A stretch of 64,000 nucleotides of DNA. It comes from Sycobia sp. Sy_11 (lineage: Eukaryota > Arthropoda > Insecta > Hymenoptera > Epichrysomallidae). The notes beneath the pieces are model-generated. The model was not told the DNA's origin. It saw only the letters and a list, made by a program, of their open reading frames with translations, and made no database searches. Location of the stretch: positions 2,253,501 through 2,317,500 of the forward strand of contig JACCIC010000038.1 of assembly GCA_018907035.1 (NCBI GenBank), in the 5' to 3' direction. Below, in pieces: positions 54,690-64,000 of this stretch. The stretch's first letter is position 1. Each line of letters opens with the position of its first letter. The position numbers and the translations under genes were made by a program.

Positions 54690-56340
54690 CCAGAAACTGA
54701 TAATATTTTCCTTATATAATTTTTTATTCATTGTATTGTTCTTTTAGTAGAATATATTTTGTTATAAATGTTTATTTTCTGAACACGATCGAGTAAACGT
54801 GATTTTTTCCCGATCCTGTCTAAAATTCCCTTTCCTTTCAAAACGATCCTGGCGCTACCGCGTAAGCTATCCCGAAGGGAAAAGGGAAACGTTACAAATA
54901 TATATGAATTCGCTAAAATTAAATTATATTTCAGGATTATATTCAATTATCTGTAATTTAAACAAAAGAATGTATTGAAATCAATTTTTACATAGTTAAG
55001 TATATGTAAATATGTATGAGTACCAATTCGTGTAATTTTCAAAATTATCACTTATTATTATTCAATAAAAGAGTTGCTTATTAAAAGTGTTGTCTATGCA
55101 TTTACCTATTTATAACATGGGAATACAGTACTATGAAAATATAATGTAAAAATTATTTTGACATGTACTTGCGATCCCGTCTTCGAAAAGTTTGTTGGTA
55201 AACAAGGTAATTGTAGATGTTAAATTATTTCATTTTTTTCCCAAAATAGCTACCCATATAACATTACACTGGGGTTCTGTTCACTCTGTGAAATTATTGG
55301 ACTCTTTTACATGGTCATTTAAAAACCATTTACAATTAGTTTAAATCGCTTGCAATAACCGAAATCATTTATTATGAAAATTATTTGAAATCATTTTGAA
55401 ATCAGTTGAAAACCAGTTTTCACTTTCAATAAATTTTGTATCTTCCATCAAATCACTAGTAATAAAATCTTGTGAAAATACTGAAATTTATCTGACAAAA
55501 TAATTTTAATGCTATGAAAATATAATTGAAGATCTGAGTAACGATGATTTTTCAACTATTAATGTTTTTGCTCTCAAGCAAAGATCATAGTGATCTTAGA
55601 AGTGATAGATTGCATCAAGTAGAAGATACTGAAATACAAAAATTTAAGAAAAATAAAGTAAATTTATTTACTGAGGATAAATTATTTTATAAAAAAAAAT
55701 ATAACGAAATATCCGTTAGGAATATACGACTGAGAAGATTAATAGGAAAATATTTTATTTATAATATTATAAATACAATACATTGATTATACTGATAAAT
55801 ATATTACATTAAAGGCAAGTTTCAAATGGTAAGGAATTCAAATACATCATACTTGCCTTATTTTATACTATCGTAGAAAGTAATTTTAAAGAGATTTCAC
55901 AATTTTTTGAGAATTATATCTAGTATATTTATATTCTAATATATCATTTATTTTCTGTCGTAAATAATATATTTATTCTTTCTTGATTAAGGAAAGAATC
56001 CTAGATGTACTATTATTAGAGGAATTATTCAAAAAACTTAGTTTCATTTATGTAATTTATGCAAATATAATATATTGAAGAGAATTGGTTTCAAATTATA
56101 AGGATTTCGAATATAACATAATGCCTTATTTTATTCTTTTATAGAAAGTAATATTAAAGAGATAAAACTTTAAATCAATTTGAAATGTTACACGAAATTT
56201 TCAAGTTACTTATTTTTTATCTTGTATTTATCTTATAAATTTGTACAAAACGTTTTCCTAAAATTAATTAAAACTCATTCTTAATATCCAAAATGATGAT
56301 TCCTAGAGTAGCCAATACTACATCTTAAATTTCCAGAGAT
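54690..56340. other. AT-rich spacer with a local direct duplication
   Basis: Two direct copies of a roughly 85-bp segment lie at about 55820-55905 and 56090-56175 (ttcaaatggtaaggaattc and ttcaaattataaggatttc, then tgccttattttat, agaaagtaat, aaagagat), about 270 bp apart. The 80-codon ORF at 55544-55786 ends just before the first copy. It is Lys-rich and unrecognised. Confidence 0.55.
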
Positions 56341-56350
56341 AAGTATATAT

Positions 56351-56585
56351 TAATTAATAAATATATTTTATTGGTCTTATAGTCCAATCAATTCAATCTA
56401 AAAATAAAAATAAAAATAAAATAAAAATTAAAAATAAAAATTAAATTAAAAATTAAATTAAAAATTATAATGACAGTCAGACTGTCCTTGTTTACATTCA
56501 CCCCATAGACTAATCTGAAAATAAAATCTTAGCTGAAAAAATTCTTTGTTCAGTCTGACTGTCCCCAACACCCTTACCTAATTGA
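56351..56585 (-). mobile_element. PLE 3'-end fragment
   Basis: Matches the terminal 235 bp of the PLE copies in this window: taataaatatattttattggtctta end, (AAAAT)-rich tract, gacagtcagactgtcc, then ...cccttacctaattga, where similarity stops before the hammerhead region. No protein. Confidence 0.8.
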
Positions 56586-56721
56586 TAAGTATATATGTTA
56601 TTTTTATAAAAGAGCGCATGATCTTAATGAGATTAAAAACATTTTTCTATATTATTGAAGAATATTTTACTACTCAATAATTTCCTTTTAATATCAAATA
56701 TCTTTAGATATATATCAGGTA

Positions 56722-57990
56722 TGTGAATAAGTCTTTCCCGTTTTTGTTAAAATTTTGAGCCTTTATTGTGAAAAAATGGTTACAAATGAATTATTGAAAG
56801 TATTGGCCATCGCTAGCTACAACTTTTTCCCATCTTTCTGGCAACATACGAATCCCGTTGCGAAAAAATTCGACCGGTTTGGCCTCTATCCAGTCATCCA
56901 CCCATTTTTTGGCTTCCTCGTAGGAATGGAAGTGCTGGTCAGCCAGGCCATGCGTCATCGATCTGAAGAGATGGTAATCAGACGGAGCAACGTCTGGACT
57001 ATACGGCGGGTGGGGTAGGACTTCCCATTTGAGCGTTTCTAAGTATGTTTTAACCGGCGGTGCAACATGTGGGCGAGCATTGTCATGTTGCAAAATAACT
57101 TTGTCGTGCCTGTCGGAGTATTGTGGCCGTTTTTCTCGCAGTGCGCGGCTCAAACGCATCAATTGTCGTCGATAGACCTCGCCTGTGATCCTTTCATTCG
57201 GTTTCAGAAGCTCATAGTAAACCACACCTAGCTGGTCCCACCATATACAGAGCATGAGCTTGGCGCCATGAATATTTGGCTTGGCCGTCGATGATGATGC
57301 ATGGCCGGGTAGTCCCCATGATTTTCTTCGCTTCGGATTATCGTAACGTTTTCATCGCCAGTCACGATACGATGCAGAAAACCCTTTCTTTTATGTCGCT
57401 GAAGCAGCTGTTCGCAAGTGAAAAAACGCCGTTCGACGTCTCTCAGCTTCAGTTCGTACGGCACCCAATTTCCTTGCTTTTGGATCATTCCCATGGCTTT
57501 CAAACGCTTGGAAATGGTTGTTCGGTCAACTCCCAATGCTTCAGCAAGTTCTTCTTGCGTTTGACAAGAATCTTCATCAAGCAAAGTCGCCAATTCTCGA
57601 TCTTCAAAGATTTGCGGCCGCCCGGAACGCTCCTTGTCTTCCACGTCGAAATCACCACTTTTGAAGTGTCGAAACCATCCGCGAACACTTGAATCATCGA
57701 CACAACCTTCTCCATAAGCCTCCTGAAGCAATCGATGCGTCTCGGCAGCAGATTTCTTCAAATTGAACCAATAAAGTGAAACTTCCCGCAAATGACGTCG
57801 ACTCGGCTCAAATTTCGACATTTTCACGATATCAAAAATTTATGATGCGAAAAAATTTTAACTAATGTGTTAGTATGGAATTGTTGACATATGAATAAGC
57901 TTTGATTATGATATATGTAACCATTGAATACTCGCACAGTATTGCTGGCGCCATCTCTTACAAAAAACTGGAAAGACTTATTCACACTCC
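56722..57990 (-). mobile_element. Mariner element (Mos1/mauritiana-like), nearly complete
   Basis: About 1.27 kb with terminal inverted repeats (left TGTGAATAAGTCTTTCCCG, right the complement of GTGTGAATAAGTCTTTCCAG) and a transposase filling most of the minus strand. A TA follows the right end at 57991. This is the best-preserved DNA transposon in the window; the only clear lesion is one frameshift in the transposase gene. Confidence 0.88.
56791..57827 (-). pseudogene. Mariner transposase with one frameshift
   Basis: Cut-and-paste DDE/D transposase. The N-terminal part (57827-57340) has the paired helix-turn-helix DNA-binding region: LREVSLYWFNLKKSAAETH, SVRGWFRHFKSGDFDVEDKE, SGRPQIFED, then an HTH around EALGVDRTTISKRLKAMG. 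The first catalytic Asp is in IVTGDEN. Near 57345 the frame shifts, after which KLMLCIWWDQ (about 57260) continues. LQHDNARPHVAPP supplies the second Asp and PPYSPDVAPSDYHLF the third, 34 residues on (DD34D). The C-terminus LPERWEKVVASDGQYF matches the mauritiana subfamily to which Mos1 belongs (recollection). Apart from the frameshift no stop interrupts it. Confidence 0.9.
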
Positions 57991-58444
57991 TAATAATATA
58001 TGATTTTCGATTAATACACGAAACTTCTCGTGCAAGTCGTCGACAGACATTTGAACATCATATTGTACCATCCGAACACGAAACTATGATATGATAAAAT
58101 TCTTGATATGATAAGAAAAAAAAATTCAATTTGAAATTGAATTACTGCTTTAATACATTTGGAAGATTCAAGTCATAATTATTTGATGGCAGCATGGACA
58201 CTATACCAACAGAATAGAACATATTGGAATTCAAAAAATATTGTACGGCTCTTAAATTTCTAAGCGCATATTTTTTCTACTATAATCACAATGTCTACTA
58301 TTTATTCAGTTTCTTTTATGGCTTTTATAATTAACACGAAGAATAAATATAACTTATTCGCATTTATACTTACTATGCTATTATCATATCACACACTTAA
58401 CCAGTAACATAAATAAAAATTATTTTCTTTCTCAACTTAGAATA
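57991..58444. other. AT-rich spacer
   Basis: Between the mariner and the double PLE; nothing recognised. Confidence 0.6.
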
Positions 58445-58721
58445 AAAATTAATAAATATTTTTTTCATTGGCCTTACAGTCCAATCAAATCAATCGAAAA
58501 CAATACGTAACAATATCAATACATATCTACATTAACATTAAGACATCAATCCATAAAAATAATAAAAATAATAAAAAAATTAAAAATTATAATGACAGTC
58601 AGACTGTCCTTGTTTAAAATCACCCCCGTAGACTAATCTGAAAATAAAATATTAGCTGAAAAAATTTTCTGTTAGTAAAGTACAATCTGACTGTCCCTAT
58701 CACCCTTACCTAATTGAAGAC

Positions 58722-58768
58722 GTAGTCGAAAGTTTCGAGTTCACTACGGCTCCTCATAAGGGACTAAA
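58722..58768 (-). ncRNA. Hammerhead motif, PLE minus half (mutated)
   Basis: The minus strand reads AGTCC, CTTATGAG (Gly-box base changed from CTGATGAG), a stem II with GAGC pairing weakened, CGAAAC, then TTTCGAC. Stem I and the cleavage triplet are degraded. Recognisable by position but probably inactive. Confidence 0.55.
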
Positions 58769-58865
58769 GTAAATCTTATATTCTAATCTATATATACCCA
58801 TCCCCACCACCAAAGTTAATAAATTAAATATAAATTGCCCTTCTATACAAATTGTCCAAAACCAA

Positions 58866-59315
58866 TCAATTTAATAAGGAATGATAAACATTGTCCAATT
58901 TACTAGACTCCAACATTAAATTCACATTATTCCGATTCCTGGAAATATCAATACTTTCAAGACTCTCCCTTTTATACTTATTATTAATACCATGTTCCAA
59001 AATATCCACATTCACAAAATCAAAAGAATGTAAAAACTTTAAACAATGCTCCTTTAAACCGGAAGTAATGTGTGAGCTACGCAAAATATATTTATGTTCA
59101 TAAATTCTCTTTTTTAAATATCTGCCTGTTTGTGCAATATAGTATTTATTACAATCCATACAATTAATTTTGTAAACAACTCCAGATTTTAAACATAAAT
59201 CATCCCTATGTTTGCGATTATTAAACAACCTATTCAAATTATTGCTATTTTTTAAGAAAATTTGAATGTTATATTTCCGAAAGTTTCTTTTAATTTTTTC
59301 AGATAATCCTCTAAC
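58866..59315 (-). pseudogene. PLE GIY-YIG endonuclease part, minus half
   Basis: Coding similarity runs from NVRGLSEKIKRNFRKYN at the junction, through GVVYKINCMDCNKYY and GRYLKKRIYEHKY, to the terminal SLLN and a stop at 58866. Only the GIY-YIG nuclease and its lead-in remain. The YIG glycine is Ala. The open frame extends left of the junction to 59531, but that part is antisense to the plus copy and is not coding. Confidence 0.82.
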
Positions 59316-60111
59316 ATTTTTGGACATTAATGTCATTAGATGTAGTAATAATAAGGTGAAACTAAATTGGTACAGCAAACCTACTTGGTCAGGCAGGTTT
59401 TTAGATTTTAATTCACACGACCAATTCGGATACAAAATTGGAGCATTGAGAGGTATCATTGACAGAGCAATAAAATTATCACATAAAGATTTTAGACAAA
59501 ATAATTTACAGATAGTAAAAGAAACTTTCATTAATAATGGTTATCCAATTGAATTGAATAATAGATTAATTGCTGAGAGATTGTTTGACATTTATAATAC
59601 CGAAAATAGACATAATGCACGAGTTGATGTTAACAGAGGCAAAATTATTATCTTACCATATGTTAGAGGATTATCTGAAAGAATTAAAAGAAACTTTCGG
59701 AAATATAACATTCAAATTTTCTTAAAAAATAGCAATAATTTGAGTAGGTTGTTTAATAATCGCAAAGATAGGGATGATTTATGTTTAAAATCTGGAGTTG
59801 TTTATAAAATTAATTGTATGGATTGTAATAAATACTATATTGCACAAACAGGCAGATATTTAAAAAAGAGAATTTATGAACATAAATATAGTTTGCGTAG
59901 CTCACACATTACTTCCGGTTTAAAGGAGTATTGTTTAAAGTTTTTACATTCTTTTGATTTTGTGAATGTGGATATTTTGGGACATGGTATTAATAATAAA
60001 TATAAAAGGGAGAGTCTTGAAAGTATTGACATTTCCAGGAATAGGAATAATGTGAATTTAATGTTGGAGTCTAGTAAATGGGACAATGTTTATCATTCCT
60101 TATTAAATTGA
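59316..60111 (+). pseudogene. PLE RT C-part and GIY-YIG endonuclease, plus half
   Basis: Starts inside the RT after the YVDD motif (FLDINVIRCSNNKVKLNWY) and runs uninterrupted to SLLN and TGA at 60109. It aligns residue for residue with the ORF at 13416-14387 with about 90 percent identity by eye. YYIAQTGR replaces YYIGQTGR. RT catalytic motifs are absent. Confidence 0.85.
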
Positions 60112-60210
60112 TTGGTTTTGGACAATTTGTATAGAGGGGGAATTTAGGTATAATTTACTAAATTTGGTAGTGGGGATAGGGTATATATAGATTAGAATAT
60201 AAGGTTTAGT

Positions 60211-60255
60211 TTAGTCCTTTATGAGGAGCCGTAGCGATCTCCAAACGTTGGACTG
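60211..60255 (+). ncRNA. Hammerhead motif, PLE plus half (mutated)
   Basis: Reads AGTCC, TTTATGAG, GAGCCGTAGCGATCTC, CAAAC, GTTGGAC. Both catalytic boxes have changes (TTATGA, CAAA), while stem I and the GTT triplet are kept. Probably inactive. Confidence 0.55.
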
Positions 60256-60545
60256 GATTTTCAATTACGTAAGGGTGTTGGGAACAGTCATACTGCACTT
60301 TACTAACAAAAATTTTTTCAGCTAATATTTTATTTTCAGATTAGTCTACGGGGGTGATTGCAAATAAGGACAGTCTGACTGACATTATAATTTTTAATTT
60401 AATTTTTACTTTTTATTTTTTTTTTATAATTTTCGTGTATTGATGTATTAATGTTAATGTAGATGTGTATTGATGTTATTACGTATTGTTTTCGATTGAT
60501 TTGATTGGACTGTAAGACCAATGAAAAAAAGATTTATTGATTAGT

Positions 60546-61440
60546 ATAACAAATAGCAATCAATATTACTCACATTTATATTTATGTTCAAATAAATTTA
60601 ATTTGCATTAAAACTCTAAAATTGAATTACAATTATTAAGAACATAGGAAATCGTTTAAATTTTCATATTTGGTAACTAAGTCACTAACGAATCTTGTGT
60701 ATTTCAAGCAAATGCCAAATTCAATGTTAGTTCGATGTCGAGTTTCGTCAAATAGAAATATATATGAACACTATCATGATCAATTACATGTACTGGATAA
60801 ATTATACCGATAATAGCCTCTGAATAATTAAAAAAAAATTTTGAATAAGCACATGCCCTTAATTATGTACAAGTATAGTATAATACACACAATTTTATTT
60901 TATTTTATTGGATTTCGAGTCGTTATAATGAAAGACGTCTATTTGTATCATATTTTTAATAAATTTGTTTAGTGGTTGTTGCAACTGATCAGTTTTCCTA
61001 TTCTATTAATACACATATGTCACTTGTTAAATTTCTAGAAAAAAATATTGTTGTTGTTATGTTTAATTGTATTTTCAATTTAACATTGTCATAGAAAGTT
61101 CGGTTAAAAATTATTTTCTGTTATTAAAAACACTTTGCAGTTTTACACATATCTAATTTTAATATCATGAGTTTACACATTATTTTATAATATGAGAAAG
61201 AGCACTTCCGATAATCCAGAAAAGGGGTATGTAATTATACTTCCACTTGCGTAAGTGAATTGCAAAAGTTCCCAATTTAAAAGATTGCAAACAGTGGCGT
61301 TAAAAATATTTCAAACGATATACAAACGAATCTTGAGCTTAAGATGAAAATGATGTTAGTAACTCAGGGTGGATAAAAGAAAGTTAAAATAAATTCCTTG
61401 CCTAGGTAGAGTAATCAGCATTCTTTCCACATCCTCTTTT
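60546..61440. other. AT-rich spacer
   Basis: Nothing recognised beyond AT-rich composition. Confidence 0.6.
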
Positions 61441-62100
61441 ATTTTTCCGGGTAACTACACACGTTATCTCGGCGGCTCTGCTACATCATTGCAGCCAGTC
61501 ACATATTACCGTAAAATCTGATCACGAGATCTCTCTGCATAGTTTAAAAGCTCGTGCGGCTTTGGCGGTAGCGGTGGCAGCAGCGTGCATTATCCTTGGA
61601 AGCGGGAGAAAGACGGATGATTAACGAAAACGTCGGTACGTCTTCTGTTGACATAAGATTACACGAAGCGCAGCTCACTCGGCTGATTCTGCATCTCTCT
61701 CCCTTCCTCTTATTCCTCTGCCGATTCGCATAGAGCCAGGCTCCCATGCTCCTCTGCGCTCTCCGCCAGAAGATCGGTGAGGGGAGAGGCAAGCTGGTCA
61801 GCAGCTTGTTTTATATACGCTGAGTCGCTCTATCGGGCACGTAGCGACATTTACACGGCGCGCTCGTGGCCGCTGGCGCGAACTTTAATCCGGCAAAAGC
61901 GTAGGCAGGGAGGGAAGGACCGAATGGAAAGAGAGGCAGGAGGCGAGAAGCTTGGCTCTCCTGGAGTTTTGCGCTAACGAAGGTGGAATATTCGACGCAC
62001 TTTTCACTTTGCCACGGCAGTGAAAAGTTTGTTTGATAATAGCGGCGACCTCGCGTAAACTAACTACCTTAATTTTTATTGTTAACCCCTTCTTCGTCCT
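61441..62100. other. GC-richer island 1, unassigned
   Basis: Higher GC and CpG than its surroundings (gcggctttggcggtagcggtg, cacggcgcgctcgtggccgct). A TATATA-like tttatatacgctgag lies near 61810. Short frames on both strands (61544-61792, 61777-61977) have no recognised domain. Might be host promoter or untranslated exon DNA. Confidence 0.35.
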
Positions 62101-62700
62101 CGTCCTCTCACCCGCTTATGTTTTACAGAAATGAAACTTTTTCTTTATGATATTAGATTATCCTGTGGCTAGTTTTCTTCGCGCACCTAAAGGTGCGCAT
62201 GAATATGCAAGTTTTAATTTTTATTTTTTGCATACATTAAGTAATATGTTTGAGTAAGATTATAAGTTTTGTAATGTATTACAACTGTTCGTGTCATTTA
62301 GTTTTATACAATTTATTAGTAAGCGTAGTTATGACAGTTTTTGTCAAATACGCAAGGATAGAGCAGGTTAATAACTTTAAAATATGGGTATCGAAGTGAA
62401 AAAGGTAAAAAATTTAAAATATTTTACTCTTCTAGGAAATGAATATTATATATCATAATTAGGTTCTTTAATTTTAAGCTTTAAAAAATATATATAAATA
62501 TAGTGAAAATATAAATAAACATAAATTACGTTTAATCCAATATGGACCTTACGTAATGTTAAACTTAAATTTTAAATAATCTCGTTATTAATGCACACAT
62601 CGAAACTTACATTTGTACTTGTATATTTCTGAACAGCTTGAATATGAAATTGGAAATGTAGCTATTAAAAACTGATCGATTGTACAATAAGATATGATCC
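62101..62700. other. AT-rich spacer
   Basis: No feature seen. Confidence 0.6.
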
Positions 62701-63300
62701 CGAAGGTGCGAGCTCCATTGTTTCTATAACCCTCGCATGCAATCCAAGTGCTTGGGGAAGCATTTTTGAGAAGGGACCGATTGAAGCGCGAAAATTGCAC
62801 CAGTTTCCGTTAGATAAAATAGTAGAGTAGGGCGGCTAGAGATACACCGCTAAGGAGGAGAGGGGACCCGTATAGAAAAAGTACCGAAATTCGCCCGCCA
62901 GACGAGAGGAAGGAGAGTTTGCACGTCTCCGCAACGATGATGGCACTCAGACAAGGTTTGGCGCGTCAGCAGGAAGCTCTCGTTATATCGTATCATTGAA
63001 GGGAAACTGTATCTCTCTCGGACCGATCTCACGTATTCCAACAATTCCGTATATAGAAATACTCGGGGCAGCACAGAGCCCGAAGACAAAATCTCCACCT
63101 CGAGTTGCTGAACTGATGCGCCGTTACGCGTGACCTGCTCTGCCATGGCGTTTCCATGTATTATATATACATGTATGTATACAGAAACAATAAAGCATAG
63201 CCGGCCGAATTGTGAATGAAATACGACAATGGTTTCCTCTTCCTCGAAAGTTGAGTTATTTTATTTTCCAGCGAAATCGGCTAGCTCCCCGAGTATCTGC
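62701..63300. other. GC-richer island 2, unassigned
   Basis: Second stretch of higher GC content (aggggacccgtatag, ctcgggacagcacagagcccg type sequence). A 98-codon minus-strand frame (62850-63146) is open but unrecognised. The pattern of unique GC-richer islands in AT-rich DNA suggests retained host sequence. Confidence 0.35.
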
Positions 63301-64000
63301 ATCGCGCGTCTTTTACGAAAATTTTTCAAGCGCATTAATTTTTGTGATTCTCAATGCTAATTCGCAACTGAAATTTAGAATAAAAATAATATCAATTGTT
63401 CTGTTAGATTACATAAAAAATACATAAAGTGAAAATCAAAAGGAATTTAAGGAATTTAGAATTTAGAAATGAGTATTAGAATTTATCCATGAAATAACAT
63501 TTCGATGATACGATATATTTAAACAATTTTACTAATATATCATAAATTATTTGCAATACAAATAAATGCATATCGAGGCTTATTTTATCATATAATAAAA
63601 GGAATGTAAGGACTATAAACTAGTAACGGCAGCACAAGAACAAAATATAACTATGGTCTCGAACAAGTAAAGAAGCTTAGAAGTATTCACAGAGAAACAC
63701 AAAGATGGTGAAAGAAGAAAAAATATTCAAATTTTCCGTAGGCTGTGATCCACAAAATACTCAGAAGTAAAATGGATATCTGAAGACAAGAGAAGATTGT
63801 AATATACTAATTATTGGGACGTTTAAAATAATAAAACTTCAAAAGGTTAATGTTCACTAAATTGAAATTTTAATGTATGTATAATAAGAGAATAACAGAA
63901 AAATAGCAATCACCTTACTACAGACGAGATACGAATAACCTTTCTGCGCTTTCCTTTATAGACTTTCTTCTTATAGCGGGTCAAATTTCGGACGATAAGT
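63301..64000. other. AT-rich spacer to window end
   Basis: No feature seen. Confidence 0.6.

Larger units (their letters stand above)
58445..60545. mobile_element. Head-to-head double PLE (two 5'-truncated copies)
   Basis: A minus-strand PLE 3' part (59315 to 58445) and a longer plus-strand PLE 3' part (59316 to 60545) are joined 5' to 5' at about 59315. The whole unit has PLE ends on both sides (attaataaatatttttttcattggcc against gaccaatgaaaaaaagatttattgat). Both halves share the same YYIAQTGR change in the GIY-YIG motif, and their inner arms carry a unit (tacgtaac-atatcaatac) not present in the copy at 13191. They therefore stem from one source sequence. Such inverted, truncated dimers are a known product of PLE retrotransposition. 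Confidence 0.85.

Noticed and set aside
59316..59531. N-terminal part of the minus-strand ORF in the double PLE
   Set aside because: It crosses the head-to-head junction and is antisense to the plus copy; only the part up to 59315 is PLE coding sequence.

Overview
The window reads as arthropod nuclear DNA, most likely insect and plausibly an ant or other hymenopteran (inference). It is AT-rich, full of (TA)n microsatellites, and dominated by decayed transposable elements of insect type: Gypsy/errantivirus LTR elements, mariners and Penelope-like elements (PLEs). No intact host gene is visible. The only recognisable host coding material is the last two exons of a PAQR-family (progestin/adipoQ receptor) gene, and it is broken.

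Layout. 1-9680: a decayed errantivirus-like Gypsy element (G0, + strand) with gag zinc knuckle, two consecutive retropepsin-like units, RT/RNase H, integrase and a broken env-like ORF. It is split by a 410-bp mariner MITE (2751-3160) and by a roughly 2.9-kb insert holding a mariner end and the PAQR fragment. 10285-25298: a complete Gypsy element (G1, + strand, about 15 kb) with two LTRs of about 1.1 kb, a TGGCGCCC primer-binding site and a 4-bp ACTT target duplication. Its leader is inflated by a PLE and AT-rich DNA. It carries gag, pro-pol and a third ORF after pol. 26.1-36.4 kb: mostly AT-rich spacer with a candidate TATA/CCAAT promoter, mariner remnants, a palindromic hammerhead-bearing mini-element, a tRNA-like repeat and one or two unassigned short coding candidates. 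37.2-37.8 kb: a 60-bp minisatellite that reads as 20-residue protein repeats. 37891-50399: a second, related Gypsy element (G2, - strand) whose 5' LTR is split by a solo LTR of another family (48262-49652, TSD ACTA) and whose gag has been lost. 51.6-60.5 kb: mariner remnants, one nearly complete mariner of Mos1-like type (56722-57990), and a head-to-head double PLE. 60.5-64 kb: spacer with two GC-richer islands.

Most notable biology. (1) G1 and G2 share a conserved third ORF downstream of pol. In G1 it ends with a double zinc-knuckle module that closely resembles the knuckles of the same element's gag, so gag-type nucleic-acid-binding modules lie on both sides of pol. (2) The PLE copies carry hammerhead ribozyme motifs, one with every core base in place, and they sit in inverted-repeat or head-to-head architectures. 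(3) G0 encodes two retropepsin-like units in tandem. (4) A host receptor-gene fragment lies beside a mariner end inside G0.

All element proteins here are interrupted by stops or frameshifts, so the window is a layered record of past transposition rather than an active locus. The order of events can be partly read from nesting: G0 before its mariner insertions, G1's leader before the PLE insertion, and G2 before its solo LTR.
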